A DNA stretch of 40,813 bases, from NCBI GenBank assembly GCA_026419775.2, contig JAOPGA020000502.1, positions 1-40,813 on the forward strand, written 5' to 3'. A model generated the notes under the pieces. The model was not told where the DNA came from and did no database searches. It saw nothing but the letters and a program-made list of their open reading frames with translations. This stretch comes from Acrasis kona. Its lineage: Eukaryota; Heterolobosea; Eutetramitea; Acrasida; Acrasidae. How positions within the stretch are numbered: position 1 is the first letter of the stretch; every line of letters begins with the position of its first letter. Positions 1 to 7,964 of the stretch are shown here, one piece after another. The position numbers and the translations under genes were made by a program.

Positions 1-976
1 ATAGGGATTGAAGAGGGAGAAACGGATACTAATACTGGAAGTAGTACATATGACCCAACAGATTCTTCGGACATGCAAACAGAAGATGTGGACGAAGAGA
101 CAGCAAATGCTTTTGATGAACTAGACGAAGCGCTACCATTGGATGACGGGTCTCCTACAAGTTTATCTGTACCTCAGGCAAGAACCAAAGCGAGTTCCAT
201 CTCTGGGTACCTAAAGAAGGCACACTCCCAGATATCTAATCTCAAGATCTAGGGGATCGTTTAATGTAAGAAAAGTTGAAGAAGACATTTTTGATGAATC
301 TGTAAAACCTCTAAAATCTAACTCACCAAAAGCACTTGAACCACAAAAAGTAGATCAGAACACAGTTATAAATTTAAACCAAACAATCACATTAACAATT
401 CCCCCTCAATCACCTGTTGAGGCATCATCTCCTAAAAACATTAAAAAACTCGTAAAGAGAAAGTATGTGAGACAGAGAACAAGTACATTCCACACCAGGC
501 AATCTTTTGAGATTCAACCAGGTGTACCACCTGTACAAGTATTTCGCACTTTTGCTAGACCTCCAGATCGCATGCAGGTTGAGACAAAGCCAGATCCTTG
601 TGTTCCGACAGTAGATGACATTTTCAAGTACTTGACACATGGTGATAGGAACATTACGGACAAAGTTGTGAGGTCTCAGGAAGTAGTCATCAATACCATA
701 AAGCAAAGAAAAATAAAAGAAGAAAGTCACCTGGATGAAATTCTTTCTGAGCGCATGAAACGTGATAAATACTTTGAAGAGGCCCTCAAAAAGTTAAGAA
801 TGGAACTTGATTCACCTACAAAGTATCACAAGTCAAGTTCAAGAAAGATTGACGCACTTACCGCTTTGAATAGATACTGGACTCAAAAAGAAACCAGCGA
901 AGAGCGACTCAAGGAATGTGTGAACAGACAAACAAAAGTAATGGATATCATCAAAATGAGTGCACTTTTAGATTGA
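1..976 (+). CDS. 3' part of an unknown acidic/coiled-coil protein gene
   Basis: The gene enters the window already open, so its 5' end is missing. Exon a runs to 206 and exon b from 247 to 976. The 40 bp intron 207-246 (GTACCT donor, CAAG acceptor) removes a stop at 250 and joins the frames. The first part is acidic and Ser/Thr-rich. The middle is basic and Pro-rich. The last 130 or so residues are charged and helical, with a coiled-coil look and many Lys/Glu, ending MSALLD. I recognise no family. The downstream transporter starts 47 bp after the stop on the same strand, so the intergenic promoter must be very short. Confidence 0.75.
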
Positions 977-1023
977 CCAATAAATCAATTTTGTAAAATT
1001 ATATTTGTTGAAACTGTGATTTT

Positions 1024-2519
1024 ATGAAAGTTCAACACAATCATGACGTGTTGGGCGAGGGAGTAATATTATACAAACGAAGATGGTGGATGTTGACGGT
1101 TTTTTCGCTTGCAGGGTTGCTATGCTCCCTTTACCAGTTCACATTCGCAGCCATACAAGTAAAAATCATTCACAAACACACGACGAGAACTAATCAAAAC
1201 CAAAGGATGCCGCAATGAGATATTATCGCATTGAATACACGCAATTATGGAAACTAAATTTAATGTCACTTTCCTACATGATCGCCTACGTTCCTTCCGC
1301 ATTGGTGGCTTCCTACATTATCGACAAGAAGGGCCTTCGACTGTCGGTGACCATCGGCTGCATGTTGAATTTTTTGAGTGGTTGGGTCCGCCTTGCAGGA
1401 TTTAAAAAAGGACATGAATACTTTTATTGGATATCCTTTTCGGGGCAATGCTTAGGGGCATTAGCCCAACCATTCCTCACCAATGCCATCACATCCATGG
1501 CGTCTAATTGGTTCGGAGAAAAGGAGAGAACCATTGCAACTACCATTGGCGCGTTTACCAATATTTTGGGCGGAGGTATTGCTTTTGGTGTGGCGCCTCC
1601 CTTGGCCACAATAGCGAGTCGTAATGGAAGAGATATCTCAGAAATTGGCATGGTAATATTATTATCTTCTCAAGCGTTATTCGCTTCTTTGTTATTACTT
1701 CTTTGTGTGTCTACTTTTAGGGAGAGACCTCCCACTCCTCCATCCTCGAGCTTTTCTTCCTCTCATAATGTGAAACATGAAGTGCGGCAGGATTTGTTGT
1801 CTTTGGCTAAAAATAGAGATTTTGTAATCTTGTTTATTGCTTTTGGTCTTGGTTTTGGTTCTTTCCAAGCGTTCACTTCTCTAATCAACCAAATTGTTGT
1901 TCCTGTCGGTTATAATGATGATGACGCTGGGATCATGGGTTTGGCCATTATTGCATGTGGTTTGGTTGGCGCTGGTATTTTTGGCATCAGTGCGGATCTC
2001 ACCAAGAGATATAAAACTTTATTGATGATTTGTGGTGTGTTGTCGGCAGTTTCATTTACTTGTTTTTGTGTGGCCATCATGTATCAAAAGACTACTACGA
2101 CCTATTGGTTGTGTATCGCTGCCATTTGTTCGATGGGTTTGACCGCAACAGCGATTGTCCCTCTTGCTCTTGAAGCTGCCGTGGAAGTGACTTATCCTAT
2201 TGCGGAAACACTTTCCAACGGTCTGTTATATGCTGCAGGAACCCTATGTTCTATAGCAATCTTGTTGGCGATGTCCTTTATGCAACCTCAAATACCAGAT
2301 CCCATCCGTCCTGGTAGAACATTGCCTGGATCTATGCAGAATGCTTTATGGGTAGCACTTGGATGTTTTTGTACTGCAATTCTTATGATTCCATTTTTTG
2401 GTGGACTCAAACCAAAGTACAAGAGATACGAACAAGAGTTGATTGATAAAGAGGGAGACAATCACGTGTTAAAAATCAGTTTAGATAAATCCTTTCTGAG
2501 ATATCATGAACGGGTTTGA
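1024..2519 (+). CDS. FLVCR-like major facilitator transporter
   Basis: Join 1024-1158 and 1206-2519 (47 bp intron), 482 residues. It belongs to the major facilitator superfamily and most resembles FLVCR/DIRC2-type proteins. The N-terminus has a basic RRWW just before the first helix, as in FLVCR. YMIAYVPSALVASYIIDKKG followed by GLRLSV matches the helix 2-3 loop, and RLAGF comes next. About 12 hydrophobic segments are visible, with a cytosolic loop near residue 220 (Pro/Ser-rich) splitting the halves and a motif-A-like GISADLTKRYK in the second half. Animal FLVCR1/2 carry choline and have been linked to heme export. The substrate here is inferred only. The first exon is needed for helix 1; the long second ORF alone would lack it. 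Confidence 0.85.
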
Positions 2520-2638
2520 TCAAGTTTGTTTTAAATAAAAACAACTGTACTTTTTATTTTTAGTTTCCGCACTTTGTGTTTTTTTTAAGATTACAAAAGA
2601 CATTTGTGCAATATTTCATTGAACTAATCCAACGTTTA

Positions 2639-3358
2639 TTAAAACAGAACTTGATTTATGGCTTTTGGGTCTGGGTTGATTTTCATGTTCTTTAATGATG
2701 GATTCTTCTTCTTGGTCGCGATTACCTCAGCCAGTGCTTTAAGTTGATCCTGTTTTGCAGGTTTGTTTACACCGGATGTTGTTCTGTCCTCATTCTTTCC
2801 GATAAAAACTTCTCTTAGCTCCTCATATTTATCGATAACGCTCTGTGACAAACTTTCACCCTCTTTTGTTAACTTGCAATTGTTAATTTGACGGCAAATG
2901 TTTAGAGCCAGTAAGAAATGCTTTTGTGAAATATCAAGTGGTTTGGGACAAGAAGTAGCACCATTCTTTTTTGTGTATACACTGTATGAGAAATATCTTT
3001 GAGTGTCAGTGCAGTTGAATGCGGGCTTTGAAAGGGCATAGAAAGAGGATTCGCAGTCCATTTGGCAACTTGTATACATTTTTCCGTTTTGACCCTTGTA
3101 TGTGTACATCGGCAGTATGTCGAAGTTTAACTTGTGCGGTCCAGTGCGATCATCTTTCGAGAAAGATGTAGAATATGATTCCACAGGTAAGTTAACATTT
3201 TTTGGTCCTTTCTTTCCAAACTTGTGGCTCGATGACCGCTTTGTCGCTTTATAGGCAAGCGAGTAACGTCCCCTACTCTTCAATCTTATTCCACCAGGGT
3301 CACCACAAAGGACACAAACGGCACATAGTGCGAATACAAGTAACACCTGTTTCATCAT
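2639..3358 (-). CDS. Secreted protein of unknown function, 239 aa
   Basis: Single exon. The start has two Met codons in a row and a clear signal peptide (VLLVFALCAVCVLCG, cleavage likely near residue 19). The mature part begins basic (RLKSRGRYSL...KRSSSHKFGKKG) and then has six cysteines between about residues 97 and 160, including CQMDC, C-T-D, SCP, ICR and NCK. These probably form disulfides. One N-glycosylation sequon (NCT) is present. The C-terminal third is Lys-rich and helical. No family recognised. An AATAAA-like stretch lies between this gene and the FLVCR gene, whose 3' end faces it (119 bp between stops). Confidence 0.75.
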   Translation of the reverse strand: MMKQVLLVFALCAVCVLCGDPGGIRLKSRGRYSLAYKATKRSSSHKFGKKGPKNVNLPVESYSTSFSKDDRTGPHKLNFDILPMYTYKGQNGKMYTSCQMDCESSFYALSKPAFNCTDTQRYFSYSVYTKKNGATSCPKPLDISQKHFLLALNICRQINNCKLTKEGESLSQSVIDKYEELREVFIGKNEDRTTSGVNKPAKQDQLKALAEVIATKKKNPSLKNMKINPDPKAINQVLF

Positions 3359-3737
3359 TTGGAAATAGTTGATGTTGACTGTTTAGAACTTGTCACTTTA
3401 CGAATGACAGATGATTGATTAATAATTACTAAATTCGATCGTCACGGCGCGTTATTAATCACTATTAATTACAATTTATAGATTTCGAATTGACAATATG
3501 GACTCATGAGGGAGGTCATCTTGTTCATTACGAGTACAAATCAACAGCTCCTTCTATTGGTGTAAGACTCACAGCTGTGAACCTTCTCATATTTCTAAAA
3601 ACCAAGGAGCCAAAATCGAAATGTTGAATGAAAATGGTTTGTGTCGCCAGGAAAGCTATTGTTTGTAAGCGACCAAAGTGATTACATTTTTTTGAGTCTA
3701 TAGAGTCACGCTTCAATGTAAGTTCTTATAAGATTAT
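3359..3737. other. Intergenic region between two secreted-protein genes
   Basis: The right part is upstream of nothing on the minus strand (the 3738 gene ends here) and the left part is the promoter side of the minus-strand gene starting at 3358. It also holds the plus-strand exon remnant described separately. No clear TATA box was seen. Confidence 0.5.
3469..3668 (+). pseudogene. 5'-truncated two-exon coding remnant
   Basis: An open frame from just after a stop at 3466 reads FELTIWTHEGGHLVHYEYKS. It reaches a GTGTAAG donor at 3560. Removing a 47 bp intron (3560-3606, acceptor CCAAG) keeps the frame as SIG-AKIEMLNENGLC and ends CRQESYCL at TAA 3666-3668. The spliced frame looks like the C-terminus of a secreted protein with two or three Cys. 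No in-frame ATG or upstream exon with the right phase was found, so I read it as a decayed gene end. It could instead be chance, since the sequence is only about 50 codons. Confidence 0.3.
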
Positions 3738-4442
3738 TTATTGTTCATCATCCTTAGGTTGTTGGTTATTTCCATTTGCATTGTTGTTTCTTCGGTTTTC
3801 GGCGTAATCTTGAACACTGGCGAGACTCTGCCCAGCAGCGTTAAATTTGTTCAAATTCATCTGTCTGAAACCATTCTTGAAGGCATCAAAATAGCCCCCT
3901 CTATAAACTTGTTCTGAAGCTTTGAATGATCGAAGTCTTCCCTGTATATCTATAGGTTTGTCTAACCCATTTCTGTTATAAGCATCATTTTCAATTGCAT
4001 TATAGCCAACATTTTGTTGTCGGTCCACAGCTTTAGCGTTTGAAATATGGTTTATTGTTCTTTTCAGGCTTTTATAGTTTGCTTCCGTTCTTTCTGATGC
4101 TGGCATGGTGTTAAAGACTCTAGCAGCAGTTTGAAGTGATAATATGTGATCAATCTGATTATTGCGATTGGCATTTGGATTAGTGGCAAAGAATTTACTC
4201 CTGAATCCACTGCTGCGTAGGTCCCTCGCACTGATTTCTTGCCCGTCAACATACGGGTTATTTCTACCCACACGTGGCGATATCGGTCTCGACCTTCTTG
4301 GTGGACTGGCACTTGAAAAACTACGTCCTCTCCTGGATACTGCTTGCTGTACTGGTCTACTGAATCCCTGGCCACAGTGGCATGCTGGTGCTAGTGCGAT
4401 GAGCGCGATGGCAGCAAACAGGATGAACGAGGTAGTCTGCAT
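3738..4442 (-). CDS. Secreted basic protein with an HNH-nuclease-like pattern, 234 aa
   Basis: Single exon. The signal peptide spans residues 1-23 (ILFAAIALIALAPACHC). A Ser/Arg/Pro-rich linker follows to about residue 65. Residues 85-150 contain NNQIDHILSLQTA, then about 30 residues later an Asn-rich part (TINHISNAKAVD, QQNVGYNAIEND). The order Q-x-DH-I-x-x-Q ... N ... N ... D resembles the D-H ... N ... N/H arrangement of secreted HNH-type endonuclease domains of fungi and bacteria. This is a pattern match by eye and no zinc-binding cysteines are present. The tail is Asn/Gln-rich. It is otherwise unrecognised; expression from its own promoter near 4450-4600 is assumed. Confidence 0.7.
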   Translation of the reverse strand: MQTTSFILFAAIALIALAPACHCGQGFSRPVQQAVSRRGRSFSSASPPRRSRPISPRVGRNNPYVDGQEISARDLRSSGFRSKFFATNPNANRNNQIDHILSLQTAARVFNTMPASERTEANYKSLKRTINHISNAKAVDRQQNVGYNAIENDAYNRNGLDKPIDIQGRLRSFKASEQVYRGGYFDAFKNGFRQMNLNKFNAAGQSLASVQDYAENRRNNNANGNNQQPKDDEQ

Positions 4443-4607
4443 TTTTTCTTTTCAGATCTATATTAACAGTCATTTAGCTCTCTAACTAAACCAAAAGCTT
4501 GTTTATTAATAGGATGCTTTATGGCCAAATCTAACCACTATGACGCCGTTTCAATCGGACCGAAGTGGTTTACTTTTTAACTATCAACTTATCATAAGTT
4601 CTGAATA

Positions 4608-4820
4608 ATGAATACAAAGACAGTTTATAAAACAGTCACGGTTGCTTTTGCACTCCTCCTGCAATTTGATGCATTCAACTCCTTCGGTTTTGCAAAACTT
4701 ACTGTTGATTTGAAACTTCATTCAAGGTCTCAGATAAAGCGACTAAACAACTACACATCCCCTTTGAACAATGTTCATATTGGTGATAGGTCATTCGCTA
4801 TATATCACGATCCTCTTTGA
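4608..4820 (+). CDS. Small secreted ORF, possibly a truncated aspartic-protease start
   Basis: 70 codons with ATG. Residues 1-29 form a plausible signal peptide (VTVAFALLLQF core). The following part, LTVDLKLHSRSQIKRLNNY, is basic like the propeptide of pepsin-family enzymes. The end, VHIGDRSFAIYHDPL, weakly recalls the V-x-IG-x-x-x-F-x-V-x-x-DTG entry to the pepsin fold, but DTG is replaced by DPL and the ORF then stops. It may be a genuine short secreted peptide or the 5' stub of a decayed protease gene. It lies head to head with the minus-strand gene starting at 4442. Confidence 0.45.
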   Translation: MNTKTVYKTVTVAFALLLQFDAFNSFGFAKLTVDLKLHSRSQIKRLNNYTSPLNNVHIGDRSFAIYHDPL

Positions 4821-4890
4821 TAAATCATACATTTCACAAAACAAATTCAATTAACTATAGGTAATCACATCATCCCAATAAACTAGTTTA

Positions 4891-5465
4891 TTAATTGAGT
4901 ACATTTGCTTCACAAGCGGTCGCAATGTCCTTTTCGAAAGATAGGGGAAGGTCGTTGGGTGAATACCTCTTGATGGGGATGCCATTTCTATCAACAAGAA
5001 ACTTTGTAAAGTTCCACTTGACTGCCTTTGTTCCTAACACACCTGTCTGCTCCTTCTTAAGGTAGTCAAATAAAGGTTCAGCAGACGAACCATTCACGTG
5101 TATTTTGGCGTGAATGGGGAATGTTACATTGTACCTCGATGTGGCAAACTCACATATTGTCTGCTCGTCACTAATGGTTATTACTTATTAATAGTTAAAT
5201 AAAAATAATTACCCTGGTTCTTGGAACATGAATTGATTACTAACGAATGTTAAATTAACGATGTTGACTTCACATACCAAGGGAAAGCCAATATTTGAAA
5301 TCCTTTATCTTGGTATTTCTCTTGCAGCAACTGTAAATCCTTATATTGTGGTGTATTTCCACATTTTGATGCGACATTAACAATCAGCAGGACTTTTCCT
5401 CTATATTGCTCCAAAGAAACTTCATTCTTATTTGCATCCTTAATTTTATAATCGTATACCGTCAT
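4891..5465 (-). CDS. Glutathione peroxidase (Cys type)
   Basis: Three exons on the minus strand: 5278-5465, 5213-5239 (only 27 bp) and 4891-5170, giving 164 residues. It reduces hydroperoxides with glutathione or thioredoxin. NVASKCGNTPQYKDL carries the peroxidatic Cys in place of selenocysteine. The micro-exon restores the FPCNQF...QEPG block, including the catalytic Gln. KWNFTKFLVDRNG supplies the catalytic Trp and Asn. It lacks the long dimer loop, as in thioredoxin-dependent plant/protist GPx4-like enzymes. There is no signal peptide, so it is likely cytosolic. Without the micro-exon the two large ORFs look like broken halves. Confidence 0.93.
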
Positions 5466-5494
5466 CGCTTTGTCGGCAATCTTTTGTTAAAGTT

Positions 5495-5502
5495 TATAAA
5501 TA
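5495..5502 (+). promoter_or_regulatory. TATA box (TATAAATA)
   Basis: A perfect TATAAATA lies 36 bp upstream of the ATG of the small ORF at 5538. The same motif precedes the DUF4419 gene at 32 bp, so this spacing looks functional in this genome. Confidence 0.4.
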
Positions 5503-5537
5503 GAATTAATTAATAAACGAAAGGACATTATTTGTTG

Positions 5538-5636
5538 ATGTTATTTGCGTACAGTGCGAGCTACATCAGTATAATTGAATCGCGGATTAGCAGGGAAGAA
5601 GAGTTCGATAATGAATTAGCCCAAAAAGGAGAATAG
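5538..5636 (+). CDS. Putative 32-aa micro-ORF behind a TATA box
   Basis: ATG to TAG, 32 residues: MLFAYSASYISIIESRISRE then EEFDNELAQKGE. The first half is hydrophobic and the rest acidic. The TATAAATA box at 5495 supports transcription on this strand. The protein itself has no recognisable family and could be the first ORF of a longer or non-coding transcript that continues through 5637-5930. A spliced form is possible but no intron improves it. Confidence 0.25.
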   Translation: MLFAYSASYISIIESRISREEEFDNELAQKGE

Positions 5637-6013
5637 ATTGGTTACAATCAAATTGGGACTGTATTTTGGAAGAGTCAAATTGAACCAACACAACATAAAA
5701 GCTGAGGGCAATGGCTGCTTCAAACAACGAAATACAAGCAACAAAACAATGAAGACAACACTCAAGCAAATCAATTATGCCATCAGAAAGGAGCATTTAA
5801 TACCATCTATAATCGTAACACCTTGCTGCGAACTCAACACACCAAAGACAATTCAAAGATGGACAAGAAGAGATTCATTCCTGCCTCAAAATAATTACGA
5901 ATACACAATATAAGAAGCGACGCCACTCAGATAGGAAATTTGAACATACTGTAAAAATAAACTAACTTTTAACCAAAAATGATTTCATAGACCAATAATT
6001 AGAAGTACAACAT
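5637..6013. other. Intergenic, no clear gene
   Basis: A 91-codon plus-strand frame covers 5638-5913 but opens with TTG and has no family likeness. It may be the 3' part of a transcript starting at about 5530. The right edge holds the 3' end of the minus-strand DH-PH gene, with an AATAAA-type signal near 5957 on the other strand. Confidence 0.4.
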
Positions 6014-7252
6014 TTATTCTTGACCAGTAATTTTTGCGACTTTGGTTCTGAAATCTCTGCACGATCTTTCATTGGAGAACTTGAATTTGGCGAAGCTTGC
6101 TGGTTTTGATTCATGTTCTACGTTGAGAACAAAAGTGCATACTTCCTCTTCATTTGACTCCACTTTAGTAATGGTGTCTTTGACTTGAGGATCGGCAACG
6201 CCGGTGGCGAGACCAACTTGGAAGATGCTCTTGAGGGTTACTGCCTTTTTTACAACTAGGATGTCGTTGAACAAGTATACATCACAATCTACCATCTTAA
6301 AGTTTTTGGCTTTTGGATTTCCATCACCACACTTGATTCCATTTTTAACATACTCGGCGACAAAAGCACGTCTAAATGGTTTTTAGTAAGTATGCAATGA
6401 TAAGTGTTACTTTGAAGTGACTTGGGGAACCTTGAATTGTTTGTTGATGGCAATCAATTTGTTTTTGTTTTCAGAATCTCTCATCTTTTCATTGTTACCG
6501 GAGGTGACTTGCTTCATTTGATTGTAGGCGTTGATAACTCTTGTGTAGTCTGGACCAGCGGTGTATGTCTTTGCAAGTTCGCAAAGTAATAGTTCGTAGC
6601 GAGGTAAGCGTTGCACTGGAGCAATGTAGATTGAACTAATGTCTGGTACAACATTCGAAGTTGCCAACGAATCTAAGAACTTTCCAAACTTAGTACCATT
6701 CTTCATTTCAGCTCTGATTTCGCTTTCAATGCCGCCGTATTTTTTGGTAAAGTCCTGCGGTAATGTAAAACAACAAAACACAATTTAGACTTACAATGTA
6801 CAACTTGAAGGCTGGAATGTAGGTTGAAAATGTCTTGACTAACTCAACAGCTCTTTCTTCTTCGTCTTCGATCTGTAGGTGAGCTGAGGCCTCATTCAAA
6901 AGCTTTTCTAGTTTATATTGTAAACATCGATTGATCATCAGTGGACTTACCGTTGATTGGTCTTATTCCATTGATGTCCGAGAAGTACCTTTGATAAAGT
7001 TTGTCAGTCAAAAGTTTCTGTTTAATGACTGGCTGAGCAACTTTTTCGTTCAAGGTCTTCAATAAACCCACTTAAAAATAGTTATGAAGTTGTAAAGAGG
7101 GATTATGACTCACCATAAGTTTGTTCAGTGCTGTATATCTCCTTCATTACATGTGACCTGGCTTTGAGTTTGTCGGTCGAAGCGCTTGGGCAATTGCAAA
7201 TGACATAAGAGAACAAGACCAAAACAACGAACAACGCCAACTTGTTGCTCAT
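6014..7252 (-). CDS. RhoGEF-like DH-PH protein with an N-terminal signal peptide
   Basis: Five exons on the minus strand: 7114-7252, 6951-7070, 6795-6907, 6411-6754 and 6014-6371, with introns of 39-43 bp; 357 residues. Residues 1-21 (LALFVVLVLFSYVICNC) form a textbook signal peptide or signal anchor. The DH domain follows at once: VMKEIYSTEQTYVGLLKTL is helix 1, and IYIAPVQRLPRYELLL near residue 200 is the conserved helix that contacts the GTPase switch. A short PH domain fills the C-terminus (DVYLFNDILVVKK ... SCRDFRTKVAKI). DH domains normally activate cytosolic Rho GTPases, so secretion would be very odd. Exon joins keep the frame throughout (1074 nt). A TATATA box lies about 43 bp upstream of the ATG. 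Confidence 0.88.
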
Positions 7253-7294
7253 GTTTTCTGTTTTTTTGGAAGAACATCGGTAAAGTCTGTCAAC

Positions 7295-7300
7295 CTATAT
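7295..7300 (-). promoter_or_regulatory. TATA-like box of the secreted DH-PH gene
   Basis: On the minus strand AAGTATATAGG lies about 43-48 bp before the ATG at 7252. This supports that ATG as the true start, and therefore the signal peptide, over a more upstream exon. Confidence 0.4.
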
Positions 7301-7400
7301 ACTTTTACTTGACATTGATTGACATTTAAAACAAAACCAATTTTTGGCACATCCAAATACATAACCAGCGTAAAAATGATTGGATGTTACAAACCTTTCA

Positions 7401-7849
7401 TCACCGCAATGAAGTTATTTCAACCGATTGTGAACATTTGACGAAGCGGTTCTTCTTACCCATAGAATTCGCATCATCATTTGTGATGTAACATATATCT
7501 CCTGTTTTTGAAAGAGGTACATGCTCAATGTTGAATTGAAGTTGCTGCGTGTCCTGGTTTTGTTGCACCAATCCTTCGTCGTCAGAGAATGAGATTTCGA
7601 CATCACTTTCCTAGTGATTAGAGGCTTCATCATCTGTTGTTGGTATTGGTGGTTGGATATGGGCTTCTTCTAGTGAAATTGAGACCCCTTCTGCTACGTC
7701 TTGACAGGCTTAGCGTAAATAGTGTCAAATAATTAAATAATTAAATAATTAAATAATTAAATAAATAATTAACCACAAAACATACCATAATTGTAGTTTT
7801 CATGATTGAAGAGTAAGCGGATGTCAATGACTTGGCATGACTGTTTTTC
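7401..7849 (-). CDS. Small acidic Gln/Asp-rich protein gene, 5' end unclear
   Basis: Two exons can be followed on the minus strand: 7786-7849 and 7401-7708, joined across a 77 bp intron that contains an A+T tandem repeat. The frame reads CQVIDIRLLFNHENYNYACQ, continues as an acidic stretch, and ends SQSVEITSLR. An upstream exon ending at 7889 (donor GTACAA, acceptor TTTTCAG) is possible, but I find no ATG. One in-frame TAG lies at about 7610. A 75 bp intron with a weak GTCTCA donor and a CACTAG acceptor would remove it; otherwise the gene is decaying. Amino-acid usage looks genuinely protein-like. No family recognised. Confidence 0.45.
7727..7772. repeat. A+T tandem repeat, unit AATTAAAT
   Basis: About five copies of an 8 bp unit, ending in slightly degenerate copies. 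It sits inside the intron of the small acidic gene, which explains why that intron is longer than the usual 40 bp. Confidence 0.85.
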
Positions 7850-7964
7850 CTGAAAATCAAGAGGTGGTTGTTTTTAATGCAGTTTGTACTATCCGCAAGC
7901 AATAAAAAAAAACACACTTGATGATGATGGAGATAGTGATTTCTTCAATAAAAAAAAATCAAAT

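Noticed and set aside
5638-5913. A 91-codon plus-strand frame
   Set aside because: It opens with TTG, has no family likeness and no supporting splice sites.
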